Below, one piece after another: positions 17,994 through 25,938 of a stretch of DNA of 64,000 nt; position 1 is the stretch's first letter; each line of letters opens with the position of its first letter. Where the stretch lies: assembly GCF_006636205.1 (NCBI RefSeq), contig NZ_VIGB01000003.1:7938501-8002500 (forward strand), given 5' to 3'. The position numbers and the translations under genes were made by a program. This DNA comes from Kitasatospora acidiphila. Lineage in GTDB: Bacteria > Actinomycetota > Actinomycetes > Streptomycetales > Streptomycetaceae. The notes beneath the pieces are model-generated. The model had not been told where the DNA came from, made no database searches, and saw only the letters and a program-made list of their open reading frames with translations.

Positions 17994-20102
17994 TCACCTG
18001 ATCCCGGTTCCGGTGTCGATGCGGGTCGTCGCTTCGACCCGTACCGGTTGCTGTGGTCGTGCGGATGCCAGCACCGTGTCCCAGCCGAGTCGGTGCCGCG
18101 GTGCGCGGCTGGGTGGTGCGGCGGCGTCGTGGGCGCAGGCCAGCCGCGCCCGGGGCACCGCGCCGATCACGGTGTCCAGGCCGACGGCGGACTGCACGGC
18201 CACCCGCAGCCTGGGCTCGACGAGGTCCAGGTCGTACCGGCTGGTGGCCGGGCGTTCGGCGGCCAGCAGCCGATGGACGGCCCGCTCGTCCTCCGCGGTC
18301 CGCACCCACACCGACGGCAGGTACACGCGGAAGCTGTTGGCGGTCTGCGTGAACAGGTCGTGCGCAGGGTCCCCGGTCGACACCAGGCGGGCCCGCCCGA
18401 CCTCGGCGTAGGCGCCGAGCCGCAACCGGGCCACCACGTCCGGGCTCCAGAGCGGCAGCGGCGTCGGATCCGTGGACCCCAGCTGCAGTCGGCCCCTGGT
18501 CCGGAAGCCCTCGACCAGCGCCGGCAGGCCGATCTCGCCCGCCGGGACACCGGACTCGGTGGCCAGCAGCGCGGCCAGCAGCTCGGTGATCGCCGCCGGG
18601 GTGCCGCGCCGGCGCAGCACCGCCAGGCTCGCCAGCAGCCAGGCGCGCTGCTGCTCGGCGGTCCAGCGCTGGTCCAGCGGGACGCCGACCCAGCCGGCCA
18701 GGTAGCCGAGCGGCGCGCCGGCCGGCACCGCCTTCGGGTCGATGTACGCCGGCAGGTCGGCGATGCGCGCCGCCACCTCGTCCCATTCGGCCTGGAACAC
18801 GCCGAGGAACCGCTCCAGGAAGTCCTTGCCGTCGGCGTCCATGCCGAAGACGGCCGGCAGGAACTCCAGGTACGACGAGCGCGGGTAGTGCGCGCGCACC
18901 GCGCGGACCAGCGGCGTCGCCCGGCCCGGCCCGGTCAGCCGCAGCCGGACGGCGAGGTAGCGGCCCGGGGCGCTGCGGACGGGCCAGTCGACGTCGGCGG
19001 ACAGCGGCGCGGCGGCCGGGGCGTGCGCCTGGCCGGTCTGCGCGCCGGCGGCCGTCCACTCACCGAGGCCGGGCGTGTCGGAGGTGGTGGTCTCCACCGC
19101 GACCGAGGTGCCCGGCGGCAGCGCGGCCAGGTCGAGCCGGACCCGGTCCCAGACGCAGCGGTAGATCCGGCTGTCGAGGACGGCGCTGACCCACTCGCCG
19201 TCGCGCCCGTACGGCTTGGGGCCGCGGGTGGGCCGGGGCGGCGGCACCGGCTGCCCGGCGCGGTCGAACGCCGGGCCGTGCGGCGCGCTCGACGCCGGCT
19301 CCGCGACATCGCCCTCGCGGTCCGGGTCGGCGTGCCGGTCGCACTCCCCGGTCAGCCCGGCCGGCAGCACGAACACGGCGGCGAGCAGCCGGATCGGCGG
19401 CGCGGTGAACAGCGGGCGCAGCGGGCCGGGGTCGGTGAAGACGGGGCCGCGGCGGCCGGCGGCGTCGTACCGGGTGAGCGCGCCGGGGCTGGCGAGGTAG
19501 ACCGTGCCGCCGTCGTCCATGGCCAGCCCGGTGGCCCGGCCGGCCTGCTCGGCCGCGGTGAAGAGCACCCGCGGCTCGTCCTCGTGCGGCAGGTGCCGCC
19601 AGACCGTGCCGGTGGCGGCGTCGAGCAGTTGGGTGGCACCGCCGCCGGTCCGGACGTCGGCGAGGTCCCAGTCCCCGGTCCAGACGTGCCGCAGGCTCAG
19701 CTCCGGCAGGCCGTAGGCCAGGACCCGCCGGTGGAGCCGGTCGGCCAGGTACAGCAGCCGCCCGGTGATCGCGATGTTCACGACCCGGCCGAGCTCGGTC
19801 ACGTCGCCGCGCGGTGGCGGCACCGCGCCGAGTACGGGCTCGAACCGCTGCGTCGCCGGATCGAAGCGCCGGACCAGGGCGCCACCGGGGTCGAGCAGGT
19901 AGCAGATCCCGTCCTCGGAGACCGCGAATCCGGTCGGCAGCACCAAGCCGCCCAGGCTGCCGTCCTCGGCCGCCAGTCCCAGCGGGCCGTCCGGGATCGT
20001 GGCCAGCCGCAGGTCCGGGCCGGCCACGACACCGTCGGCGCTCGCCGTCCGCCAGCCGGTGCGGGCGTCGAGCAGCCAGTGGGTGGGTCCTTGCGGTCGC
20101 AC
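17994..20102 (-). CDS. Baseplate/tail protein I-like protein with N-terminal repeat domain
   Basis: Protein of 702 residues from a GTG at 20102, seven bases after GAGGAGG. Residues about 1-300 contain blade-like repeats (GFAVSEDGICYLLDPGG, NIAITGRLLYLADRLHR, GLAMDDGGTVYLASPG), suggesting a beta-propeller. The later part, SYLEFLPAVFGMDADGKDFL then AYIDPKAVPAGAPLGYLAGW and ASLAVLRRRGTPAAITELL, matches the phage tail protein I family, part of the baseplate wedge. The much longer open frame to 21395 overlaps baseplate J and is not used. In Afp-like systems this slot holds the large wedge protein Afp12. The propeller might contact the fibre-like paralogues that follow (inference). Confidence 0.8.
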   Translation of the reverse strand: MRPQGPTHWLLDARTGWRTASADGVVAGPDLRLATIPDGPLGLAAEDGSLGGLVLPTGFAVSEDGICYLLDPGGALVRRFDPATQRFEPVLGAVPPPRGDVTELGRVVNIAITGRLLYLADRLHRRVLAYGLPELSLRHVWTGDWDLADVRTGGGATQLLDAATGTVWRHLPHEDEPRVLFTAAEQAGRATGLAMDDGGTVYLASPGALTRYDAAGRRGPVFTDPGPLRPLFTAPPIRLLAAVFVLPAGLTGECDRHADPDREGDVAEPASSAPHGPAFDRAGQPVPPPRPTRGPKPYGRDGEWVSAVLDSRIYRCVWDRVRLDLAALPPGTSVAVETTTSDTPGLGEWTAAGAQTGQAHAPAAAPLSADVDWPVRSAPGRYLAVRLRLTGPGRATPLVRAVRAHYPRSSYLEFLPAVFGMDADGKDFLERFLGVFQAEWDEVAARIADLPAYIDPKAVPAGAPLGYLAGWVGVPLDQRWTAEQQRAWLLASLAVLRRRGTPAAITELLAALLATESGVPAGEIGLPALVEGFRTRGRLQLGSTDPTPLPLWSPDVVARLRLGAYAEVGRARLVSTGDPAHDLFTQTANSFRVYLPSVWVRTAEDERAVHRLLAAERPATSRYDLDLVEPRLRVAVQSAVGLDTVIGAVPRARLACAHDAAAPPSRAPRHRLGWDTVLASARPQQPVRVEATTRIDTGTGIR

Positions 20103-20104
20103 CG

Positions 20105-22072
20105 CTACACCTCCTCGCGGGCGGTGCTGCCGGAGTCCGGCGTCACGTCCAACTGGTGGGTGCCGGAGCGGGTCAGACCGCCCGGCGGCAGGTCGATCGC
20201 CACCCGTGGGTCGTCGTGGACCCGGCCGTCGACGGTGATCTCCAGCGCGGTGACCGCGAGCACCCCGGGCACCGCCAGCAGCACCGCGTAGAGGCTGGTC
20301 GGCTGGAACTGGTCGGCGAAGTGCGCGGACCGGGTGCCGTCGGCGGCCCGGTGCAGCGGCGCGAGGAAGTCGCGCAGGGCCTGGTCGGCGAGCGCTGCGA
20401 CCCCGTCGGCCGCCGCGTACGGGTCGATGGTCAGCGCCGCGTGCACCGAGACCGGCACGAACACCGGGCCGCTGACGTACAGTTCGGTGGCGATCAGCCG
20501 GTACTGGTCCAGGTAGCGGCAGACCGCGGCGATCAACTCGCCGCTGGGCGCCGGCGGGTCGTCGTCGGTGTCCGCGACGACCACCACGGTGACCGAGCCG
20601 GCGACGTCCACCCCGGGGTGGTCCGGGTGCGCCAGCGGCAGGGCGAGCGCGTCGGCCACCCCGCCGACCTGGCGGGCCAGCGACGCGTAGTCGGCCGCCG
20701 TGACCGCGCGGCCCTGGCGGCGCAGTAGCGCGGGCGCGTTCCGCTTGAGCTCGTCCAGCGACTCCAGGTCGGTACCGCCGGCGGCCGCCCGGGAGTTGGT
20801 CACCGAGTCGACGCCGGGCAGCGCCGACAGCAGGGTGTCGATCGCCCCCGCCGGCACGTTCCCGGCCGCGCCGCCGCCGGAGCGGTACGAGACGGCGACG
20901 ATCTCGGCGTCGACCGCCGGGATCAGGCCCCGCACACCGTTGCCGAAGGTCACGATCCCGGTGGCCGGGTCCAGCGTGTAGTGGCGGTCGTTCGGGCCCG
21001 ACGCCAGGAAGTCCGAGACCTGCGTCCAGGTGGTGCGCGTCAGGTTCGCCGGGTCGCCGGTGTCCTCGCGCACCTCCAGGGTGACGCTGCGGTCCTGGAC
21101 CGGCGGCTGGGCCAGCGGGAAGGTCTGGTCCGGGTGCGCCTCGCTGACCCCGAGCAGCTCGTCGCGCACCGTCGCCAGGTTGCGGGCGGTCGTGGTGTTC
21201 GCCGTGACGGCCTCGATGACGGGCTCCTGGCCCGCCGGGTACCGGCCCGCCACGACCCGGACCCGCAGCCAGTACCTGGGGTCGTCCACATCGGCGGCGC
21301 GCGCCGGCAGGATCGAGGCCGGCCCGGCGAGGGTGACGTAGCCCTGCGCGGTGAATGCGGCGCTGCCGTCGGCGAGCACGTTGAGCCGGCTCCACTGGGT
21401 GGCGTCCGGCCGCGGCAGGTACTCCCAGACCAGGGTGACCGGCGCCAGCGGGGGCCGCACCGCCTGCCCGGCCCGCTGCGGCGCCCCGGCCGCCGCGGCC
21501 GCCGACAGCGTCACCAACAGCCGCAGCTCCTGCGGGAACTGGCCCGGCTCGGTGGCCGTGGTCGGGGCGAACCCCAGGTACAGCGCGTTGTTCGGCTGCG
21601 GGATCCAGCCCAGCGGCCGGAACGGCGCACCCGGCGTCACCGTGGTGAAGACCTGGCCGTCGTCGACCACCAGGTCGGTCAGCTGGTAGGGGACCAGCGC
21701 CAGCGCCTGGTCGGTCTCGAACACCAGCGGCAGCCCGGTCGGCCCGGTCGCCGACAGCTGCGACCGCGCCGGCACTACCACGCCCGCGGTCCGCGCCGTC
21801 GGGGTGAAGGTCACCTCGGCCACGGCCGGCGCCGCCGGGTTCTGCTGCAGACCGATCAGGTCCAGGAACTTGACGTAGGTCAGATCCGGCACCTGGTTCA
21901 GCTGGTACAGCGTGATCTCGGTGAGCCAGGCGAACAGTTCGACCAGCGTCACGCCCGGATCGCTGGGGTTGAAGTCGGTCCAGTCCGGCGTGAAGCGCAG
22001 GATCCGGCGCTGCGCCTCGGCCACCAGCTGGTCGTAGGTGCGGCTGTCCAGGTTGGGAACGTTCAGCGCCAT
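20105..22072 (-). CDS. Baseplate J-family protein (gp6/Afp11-like)
   Basis: Protein of 655 residues. It has the N-terminal signature LDSRTYDQLVAEAQRRI with FTPDWTDFNPSDPGVTLVEL, and the C-terminal baseplate_J core (VDSVTNSRAAAGGTDLESLD, RNAPALLRRQGRAVTAADYA). Baseplate J proteins form the iris-like wedge ring that transmits the contraction signal. Length is typical of the long actinobacterial version of this family. It lies 1 bp after gp25, the usual partner. Confidence 0.93.
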   Translation of the reverse strand: MALNVPNLDSRTYDQLVAEAQRRILRFTPDWTDFNPSDPGVTLVELFAWLTEITLYQLNQVPDLTYVKFLDLIGLQQNPAAPAVAEVTFTPTARTAGVVVPARSQLSATGPTGLPLVFETDQALALVPYQLTDLVVDDGQVFTTVTPGAPFRPLGWIPQPNNALYLGFAPTTATEPGQFPQELRLLVTLSAAAAAGAPQRAGQAVRPPLAPVTLVWEYLPRPDATQWSRLNVLADGSAAFTAQGYVTLAGPASILPARAADVDDPRYWLRVRVVAGRYPAGQEPVIEAVTANTTTARNLATVRDELLGVSEAHPDQTFPLAQPPVQDRSVTLEVREDTGDPANLTRTTWTQVSDFLASGPNDRHYTLDPATGIVTFGNGVRGLIPAVDAEIVAVSYRSGGGAAGNVPAGAIDTLLSALPGVDSVTNSRAAAGGTDLESLDELKRNAPALLRRQGRAVTAADYASLARQVGGVADALALPLAHPDHPGVDVAGSVTVVVVADTDDDPPAPSGELIAAVCRYLDQYRLIATELYVSGPVFVPVSVHAALTIDPYAAADGVAALADQALRDFLAPLHRAADGTRSAHFADQFQPTSLYAVLLAVPGVLAVTALEITVDGRVHDDPRVAIDLPPGGLTRSGTHQLDVTPDSGSTAREEV

Positions 22073-22073
22073 C

Positions 22074-22478
22074 TCAGACCCCTGTGCCCTCGGAGAGGAA
22101 GAACGGGTAGACCAGGTTGTGCGCGGTGTTGGTCGCGCGGATGCGGTAGGCGATCCGGATCAGCAGCACGTTGGCGGCGTCCGGAGGGGCCTCGACCGTC
22201 ACGTCCAGCACGTCGATCCGCGGCTCCCAGGTGACCAGCGCGTCGCGCACCCGCTGCGCGACCACGCCGTGCAGGGCGGTGGTGTTCGCCTGGAACACCA
22301 GGTCGTGGATGCCGCAGCCGAAGTCCGGCCGCATCCGGCGCTCGCCGGGCGCGGTGGCCAGGATCAGCCAGATGCTCTGCCGCACCTTCTCCGCGCCGGA
22401 GGTCGTGGGCAGCGCCTTGGTGAGGTCCGGCCGGACCGGGAACGCCAACCCGGTGCCGAGGAACGCGGGTTCGGCCAT
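22074..22478 (-). CDS. GPW/gp25-family baseplate protein (Afp9-like)
   Basis: Protein of 134 residues. The family core is clear: GLAFPVRPD at the start, VRQSIWLILATAPGERRMRP, then DFGCGIHDLVFQ. gp25 proteins link the baseplate wedge to the first sheath ring. It lies between PAAR and baseplate J with 1-2 bp gaps. Confidence 0.93.
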   Translation of the reverse strand: MAEPAFLGTGLAFPVRPDLTKALPTTSGAEKVRQSIWLILATAPGERRMRPDFGCGIHDLVFQANTTALHGVVAQRVRDALVTWEPRIDVLDVTVEAPPDAANVLLIRIAYRIRATNTAHNLVYPFFLSEGTGV

Positions 22479-22480
22479 CG

Positions 22481-22882
22481 TCAGCCCCCGATCCGCACGA
22501 CGCGGGACGGGCCCGCCGGCGCCACCACGACCGTGCCCACCGGCGCCGGCGCCGGGTCGTTGCAGGTGATCGCGGTGTCGCCGGCCCGGGCCGCCGGCCT
22601 CTTGTTGATCCGGACCGTTGAACTCCCGGTGCTGACCGAGCCCTTGTTGGTCGGCGGGTTGACGAACGTGCCGCCCTGCGGGACGTGCGGCGGGGTGTTC
22701 GTCGCCGTGCTGCCGACCGTCGCGGCCGGCCGGCCGTTGATCCGCACGTTCGGCGACAGCCCGCCGTCGATGACGCCGCTGAACGGATTCGGCAGCGCGA
22801 CCGGCGGCCCGGACGGCGGCTGGATCAGGTGCGAGTCGACCGCCGTCACCCGGTCGCCCTGCTTCGCTGCGGGCTGGCCCAT
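22481..22882 (-). CDS. PAAR-domain spike tip protein (Afp10-like)
   Basis: Protein of 133 residues from the ATG at 22882 (MGQPAAKQGDRVTA). It shows the PAAR pattern of short strands and Pro/Gly turns: SGPPVALPNPFSGVIDGG, VRINGRPAATVGSTATN, VRINKRPAARAGDTAITC. PAAR proteins cap the spike trimer with a metal-stabilised point. The longer frame to 23227 overlaps the spike gene and is not used. Confidence 0.9.
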   Translation of the reverse strand: MGQPAAKQGDRVTAVDSHLIQPPSGPPVALPNPFSGVIDGGLSPNVRINGRPAATVGSTATNTPPHVPQGGTFVNPPTNKGSVSTGSSTVRINKRPAARAGDTAITCNDPAPAPVGTVVVAPAGPSRVVRIGG

Positions 22883-22890
22883 CACATCCC

Positions 22891-23475
22891 CTAGTTGATG
22901 TCCACGGTGTCGCCGGTGATGGTCACTTGGGCGCCCGCGAGCGTCAGGGCCCCGGTGGCGCGCACCTCCACCGTCTGGCCGGTCAGCTGGATGTTCCCGG
23001 TCGGCGCGTGGACCTCGACATCGCCCTGGGCGGCGGTGACGGTGACCTTCTTGCCGGCGCTGTCCAGCACCACCGAGCGCTGGCCGTCCTTGTCGATCAC
23101 CTCGACCTTCTCGGCACCCGGGGTGTCGTCGAAGCGGATCACGTGGCCGCTGCGCGAGGTGAGGGAGCGCCAGTTGTTCTGCGTCGGGTTCCCGTCGTCG
23201 GGCGGCGGCGGGCTCTGCTTGCTCCACGAGCCGCCGAGCACGTACGGCGCGCGCATGTCGCCCTGCAGGAACCCGACCACGACCTCGTCGCCGACCTCGG
23301 GCCTGAACATTGAGCCGCGGTTGGAGCCGGCCATCAGAGTGGCCTGCCCGGCCCAGTCGCTGACGACGCCGCCCAGCTCCGGGAACGCCACCTGGACCCG
23401 GCCCAGCCGGTCCGGGTCGTCCAGGGAGTGCACGACCCCGACCAGCAGGCCGTTGCGGGTCGATGTGCTGCTCAT
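22891..23475 (-). CDS. gp5-like spike/baseplate V protein
   Basis: Protein of 194 residues. An OB-fold baseplate V domain (GLLVGVVHSLDDPDRLGRVQ, GSMFRPEVGDEVVVGFLQGD) is followed by a short beta-helix with repeated V.V/T.T strands (KKVTVTAAQGDVEVHAPTG, ALTLAGAQVTITGDTVDIN). With the preceding gpD-like gene it makes a split VgrG: hub and spike on two chains, unlike fused Afp8. It carries the PAAR tip encoded next. Confidence 0.92.
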   Translation of the reverse strand: MSSTSTRNGLLVGVVHSLDDPDRLGRVQVAFPELGGVVSDWAGQATLMAGSNRGSMFRPEVGDEVVVGFLQGDMRAPYVLGGSWSKQSPPPPDDGNPTQNNWRSLTSRSGHVIRFDDTPGAEKVEVIDKDGQRSVVLDSAGKKVTVTAAQGDVEVHAPTGNIQLTGQTVEVRATGALTLAGAQVTITGDTVDIN

Positions 23476-23488
23476 CGGATCGCCTTCC

Positions 23489-24607
23489 TCAGTCGTCCCG
23501 CCGGCAGGTGAACTGCGTGACGTAGCCGGAGTCGTCCAGGGTGTGGGTGGTGCCGGTCACGAAATAGCGCCCGTTGAAGCGGGTGCCCAGGCCGTCGATG
23601 CTCATCCGGCGGCCGGCCCGCAGGTCCGGCAGGCCGACCGTCGAACCGGTGCCCGTCACCATCTCGTGCGCGATGTCCCGCAGCCGGTCGGCCGCGACCC
23701 GCTTGGCCTCGGCCTCGTCCGCGACCACCACGCTGGTGATGTCCTCGCGCTGGTTGAACGACGACTCGACGTCGGCGTCCTGCTGGCTCGGCGGCCGCTG
23801 CGCCGTCACCGTGATCATCTTTCCGGCGCTGCGGTTCCAGGCCCGCACGGTCACCTGGCCGACCTGGTTGGCGGTGGTCAGCGTGGGCTGGAACTGGACC
23901 AGCGACTTGCCCCAGGTCAGCTGGTAGGTGACCGGCTTCAGGTTCTCCGAGGGCTCGAAGTGCAGGGTGCTCTTGCCGGTGCGCTGGTCCTCCTCGACCC
24001 AGAGGTCGTAGCCGATCCGCCGGGCCCGCTCTATCAGGAAGACCACGTCGTACTGGTTGTCCTGGACGATGTACGGATACGGGCGCTCGTTGTCGGGCCG
24101 GGTATGGACCGGCACCCCGAGCCGGGCGGCCACCTGGCGGGCGATCTGGCTGTCCGTCTTGTTCAGGTAGGGATGCGTCTCCTGCTTCTTGCGGAACCGG
24201 TGCAGCACGTTCAGCGCGCTCACGGTGAGCGTCGGCGCGCCGTCCGAGGGGAAGTTCGGCTGGAGCGAGGTGATCTCCCCGGTGATCAGGCGCCGCAGCG
24301 GGTCCTTGCCCCGGTAGCCCATCCACAGCTCCAGCTGCTTGCCGGGCAGGAACGTGGACCCGTCGCTGTACTTGAAGGTCCTGGTCCTGGCGTCCCAGTT
24401 GTTGACGGTCAGTTGGAAGCTGTCGATCGTCGTGATGTCGTCGGTGTAGCTGACGCTGATCACGTCGTGCAGCACCTCGTCCGGCAGCCGGCTGCCCTGG
24501 CCCGGCGGGGTGACCTCGAACGCCGGCACGTAGAAGTCCTGGCCGGGGTAGATCGGCTGCGCCGCCGGGTCGTTGCCCGGGTCGGTGGTCGGCAGGGGGG
24601 TACTCAC
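23489..24607 (-). CDS. Phage late control gene D-like hub protein (gp27-like)
   Basis: Protein of 372 residues with gpD/gp27 hub features: FYVPAFEVTPPGQGSRLPDE, ISVSYTDDITTIDSFQLTV, LWMGYRGKDPLRRLITGEIT, and a C-terminal VGLPDLRAGRRMSIDGLGTR ending in the usual GRYFVTGTTHTLD. The hub adapts the sixfold tube to the threefold spike. Its ATG overlaps the LysM gene stop by 4 bp. Confidence 0.92.
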   Translation of the reverse strand: MSTPLPTTDPGNDPAAQPIYPGQDFYVPAFEVTPPGQGSRLPDEVLHDVISVSYTDDITTIDSFQLTVNNWDARTRTFKYSDGSTFLPGKQLELWMGYRGKDPLRRLITGEITSLQPNFPSDGAPTLTVSALNVLHRFRKKQETHPYLNKTDSQIARQVAARLGVPVHTRPDNERPYPYIVQDNQYDVVFLIERARRIGYDLWVEEDQRTGKSTLHFEPSENLKPVTYQLTWGKSLVQFQPTLTTANQVGQVTVRAWNRSAGKMITVTAQRPPSQQDADVESSFNQREDITSVVVADEAEAKRVAADRLRDIAHEMVTGTGSTVGLPDLRAGRRMSIDGLGTRFNGRYFVTGTTHTLDDSGYVTQFTCRRDD

Positions 24608-25287
24608 CGCGCACCTCCGCCCGGGGCCAGCGGCGGGATCTCCAGCGCGGTGCCGGGGCGCGGCCGGCGTGGATCGGCGATCCGGTTCCGGTCGGCCAGC
24701 ACCCGCCAGGCGCCCGGGTCGCCGTACTCGGCGGCCGCGATGTCGGACAGCGTGTCGCCGCGCCGCACCACGTACACCTTGGTGCGGTCCGGGGACTCCA
24801 GCTTCAGCTCCCGGAGCTGCTCCTCCAAGGTCTTGTACTCGCGCAGCGTCAGCGACACCGTGGCGCGCAGCGGCACCCCGGTCGGGCTGAACAGGGTGAA
24901 CTTCTGCTGCACCTGCTCGGCGATCGCCTTGAAGGACAGCGAGGTGCCCCAGGTGACCAGGAACCGCGGCGGCGCGTGCGTCGCCGGCTGGATCTTCACC
25001 AGCTGGTACACCTGCCGGGTCAGGGTGGTGACGTCGACGGCGGCCTCGTCCATCCCGCTGTCGGTGGTGTCGAACAGCAGGTCCAGGGTGAGGCGTTCGT
25101 CCTGGCCCCGGACGAACTGGAGCACCGGCGAGTCGACGCCCGGGATCCCGATCTCGGCGATCTGCGCCGCCTTGGTCAGGGTGTACTCGGTCGGGTTGAA
25201 CTCGACGTCGAAGTGGTCCAGCAGGCCTTTGCCGCTGTCCACCGCGTCCTTGTCGAGGATCTCGATCCGCAGCTTCGTCAGCGCCAT
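24604..25287 (-). CDS. LysM-domain tube-baseplate adaptor (Afp7-like)
   Basis: Protein of 227 residues. The N-terminal part (KLRIEILDKDAV, HFDVEFNPTEYTLTKAAQ) is the CIS LysM-partner domain, and the C-terminal part is a LysM module (VYVVRRGDTLSDIAAAEYGD, WRVLADRNRIADP). This arrangement matches Afp7 and phage gp53-like proteins that join the inner tube to the hub. Gene order (small protein, LysM, gpD) also matches. Confidence 0.9.
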   Translation of the reverse strand: MALTKLRIEILDKDAVDSGKGLLDHFDVEFNPTEYTLTKAAQIAEIGIPGVDSPVLQFVRGQDERLTLDLLFDTTDSGMDEAAVDVTTLTRQVYQLVKIQPATHAPPRFLVTWGTSLSFKAIAEQVQQKFTLFSPTGVPLRATVSLTLREYKTLEEQLRELKLESPDRTKVYVVRRGDTLSDIAAAEYGDPGAWRVLADRNRIADPRRPRPGTALEIPPLAPGGGAR

Positions 25288-25291
25288 CGGG

Positions 25292-25501
25292 TCACCCCTC
25301 GATCGGGCTCGGCGGGACCACTGACCGGCGCAGGCGGGTGGCCTCGGCGTGCGCCTCGGCCTGCTGCTCGGCGCGCGCCAGCCGGGCCGCGACCAGTTCC
25401 ACCAGCCGGGTCAACTGCTCATCGGTGAACGGCAGTTCGCCGGAGGTCACATGCACCTTGCTGGTGAGGTCGTCGATGTGGATCGGCACGGTGCGGCTCA
25501 C
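25292..25501 (-). CDS. Small conserved injection-system protein (Afp6-like)
   Basis: Protein of 69 residues beginning PIHIDDLTSKVHV after a GTG start at 25501, which overlaps the tube stop (GTGA). The rest is a helix rich in Ala, Leu and Arg. A short protein occupies this exact slot between the second tube and the LysM gene in Afp/PVC clusters. It matches that family by size, position and the PI.I.(D/E)L start. Function unknown. Confidence 0.7.
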   Translation of the reverse strand: MSRTVPIHIDDLTSKVHVTSGELPFTDEQLTRLVELVAARLARAEQQAEAHAEATRLRRSVVPPSPIEG

Positions 25502-25938
25502 CCCATCCTCTTCAGGCCCTCGTGGACCAGTTCGAGCGTCTCGATGGCGACCTGGTTCTGGGTCGCGTTCAGCGACGGGCCGACCCACTTGACCGGGTAG
25601 ACCCGGTGCAGGCCCCACTGCGCCACCGGGGTGTCGCCCGCCTGGTCGTAGAGCAGCACCACCACGTCCCAGCGGGTCACCCGGCCGCTCACCACGTCGT
25701 CGTGCCAGTCCCACAGGATCCGGTCGGCGAGGCCGCGCTTGAGCGAGAGGTTGGTCTGCTTGGTGCGCACCGGGAGCTTGTGCACCACGTCGTTCACCCC
25801 GCCCTCGGGGTAGTCGAAGACCTCGGTCTCCAACTGCAGGCCGCCGACCTCGCTGAAGCCGCCGATCGGCTGCCCGTTGCGCAGCACCGTGAAGCGGAAC
25901 CCGGGGAACGGGTCGGTCCGCCGGGCCAGTTCAGGCAT
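25498..25938 (-). CDS. Contractile tail tube protein 2 (T4 gp19-like, Afp5-like)
   Basis: Protein of 146 residues of the tail tube family: FPGFRFTVLRNGQPIGGFSE, VGGLQLETEVFDYPEGG, and LKRGLADRILWDWHDDVVSG. It probably forms the tube layer next to the baseplate, as the second tube gene does in Afp. Its start overlaps the sheath 2 stop by 8 bp. Confidence 0.93.
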   Translation of the reverse strand: MPELARRTDPFPGFRFTVLRNGQPIGGFSEVGGLQLETEVFDYPEGGVNDVVHKLPVRTKQTNLSLKRGLADRILWDWHDDVVSGRVTRWDVVVLLYDQAGDTPVAQWGLHRVYPVKWVGPSLNATQNQVAIETLELVHEGLKRMG

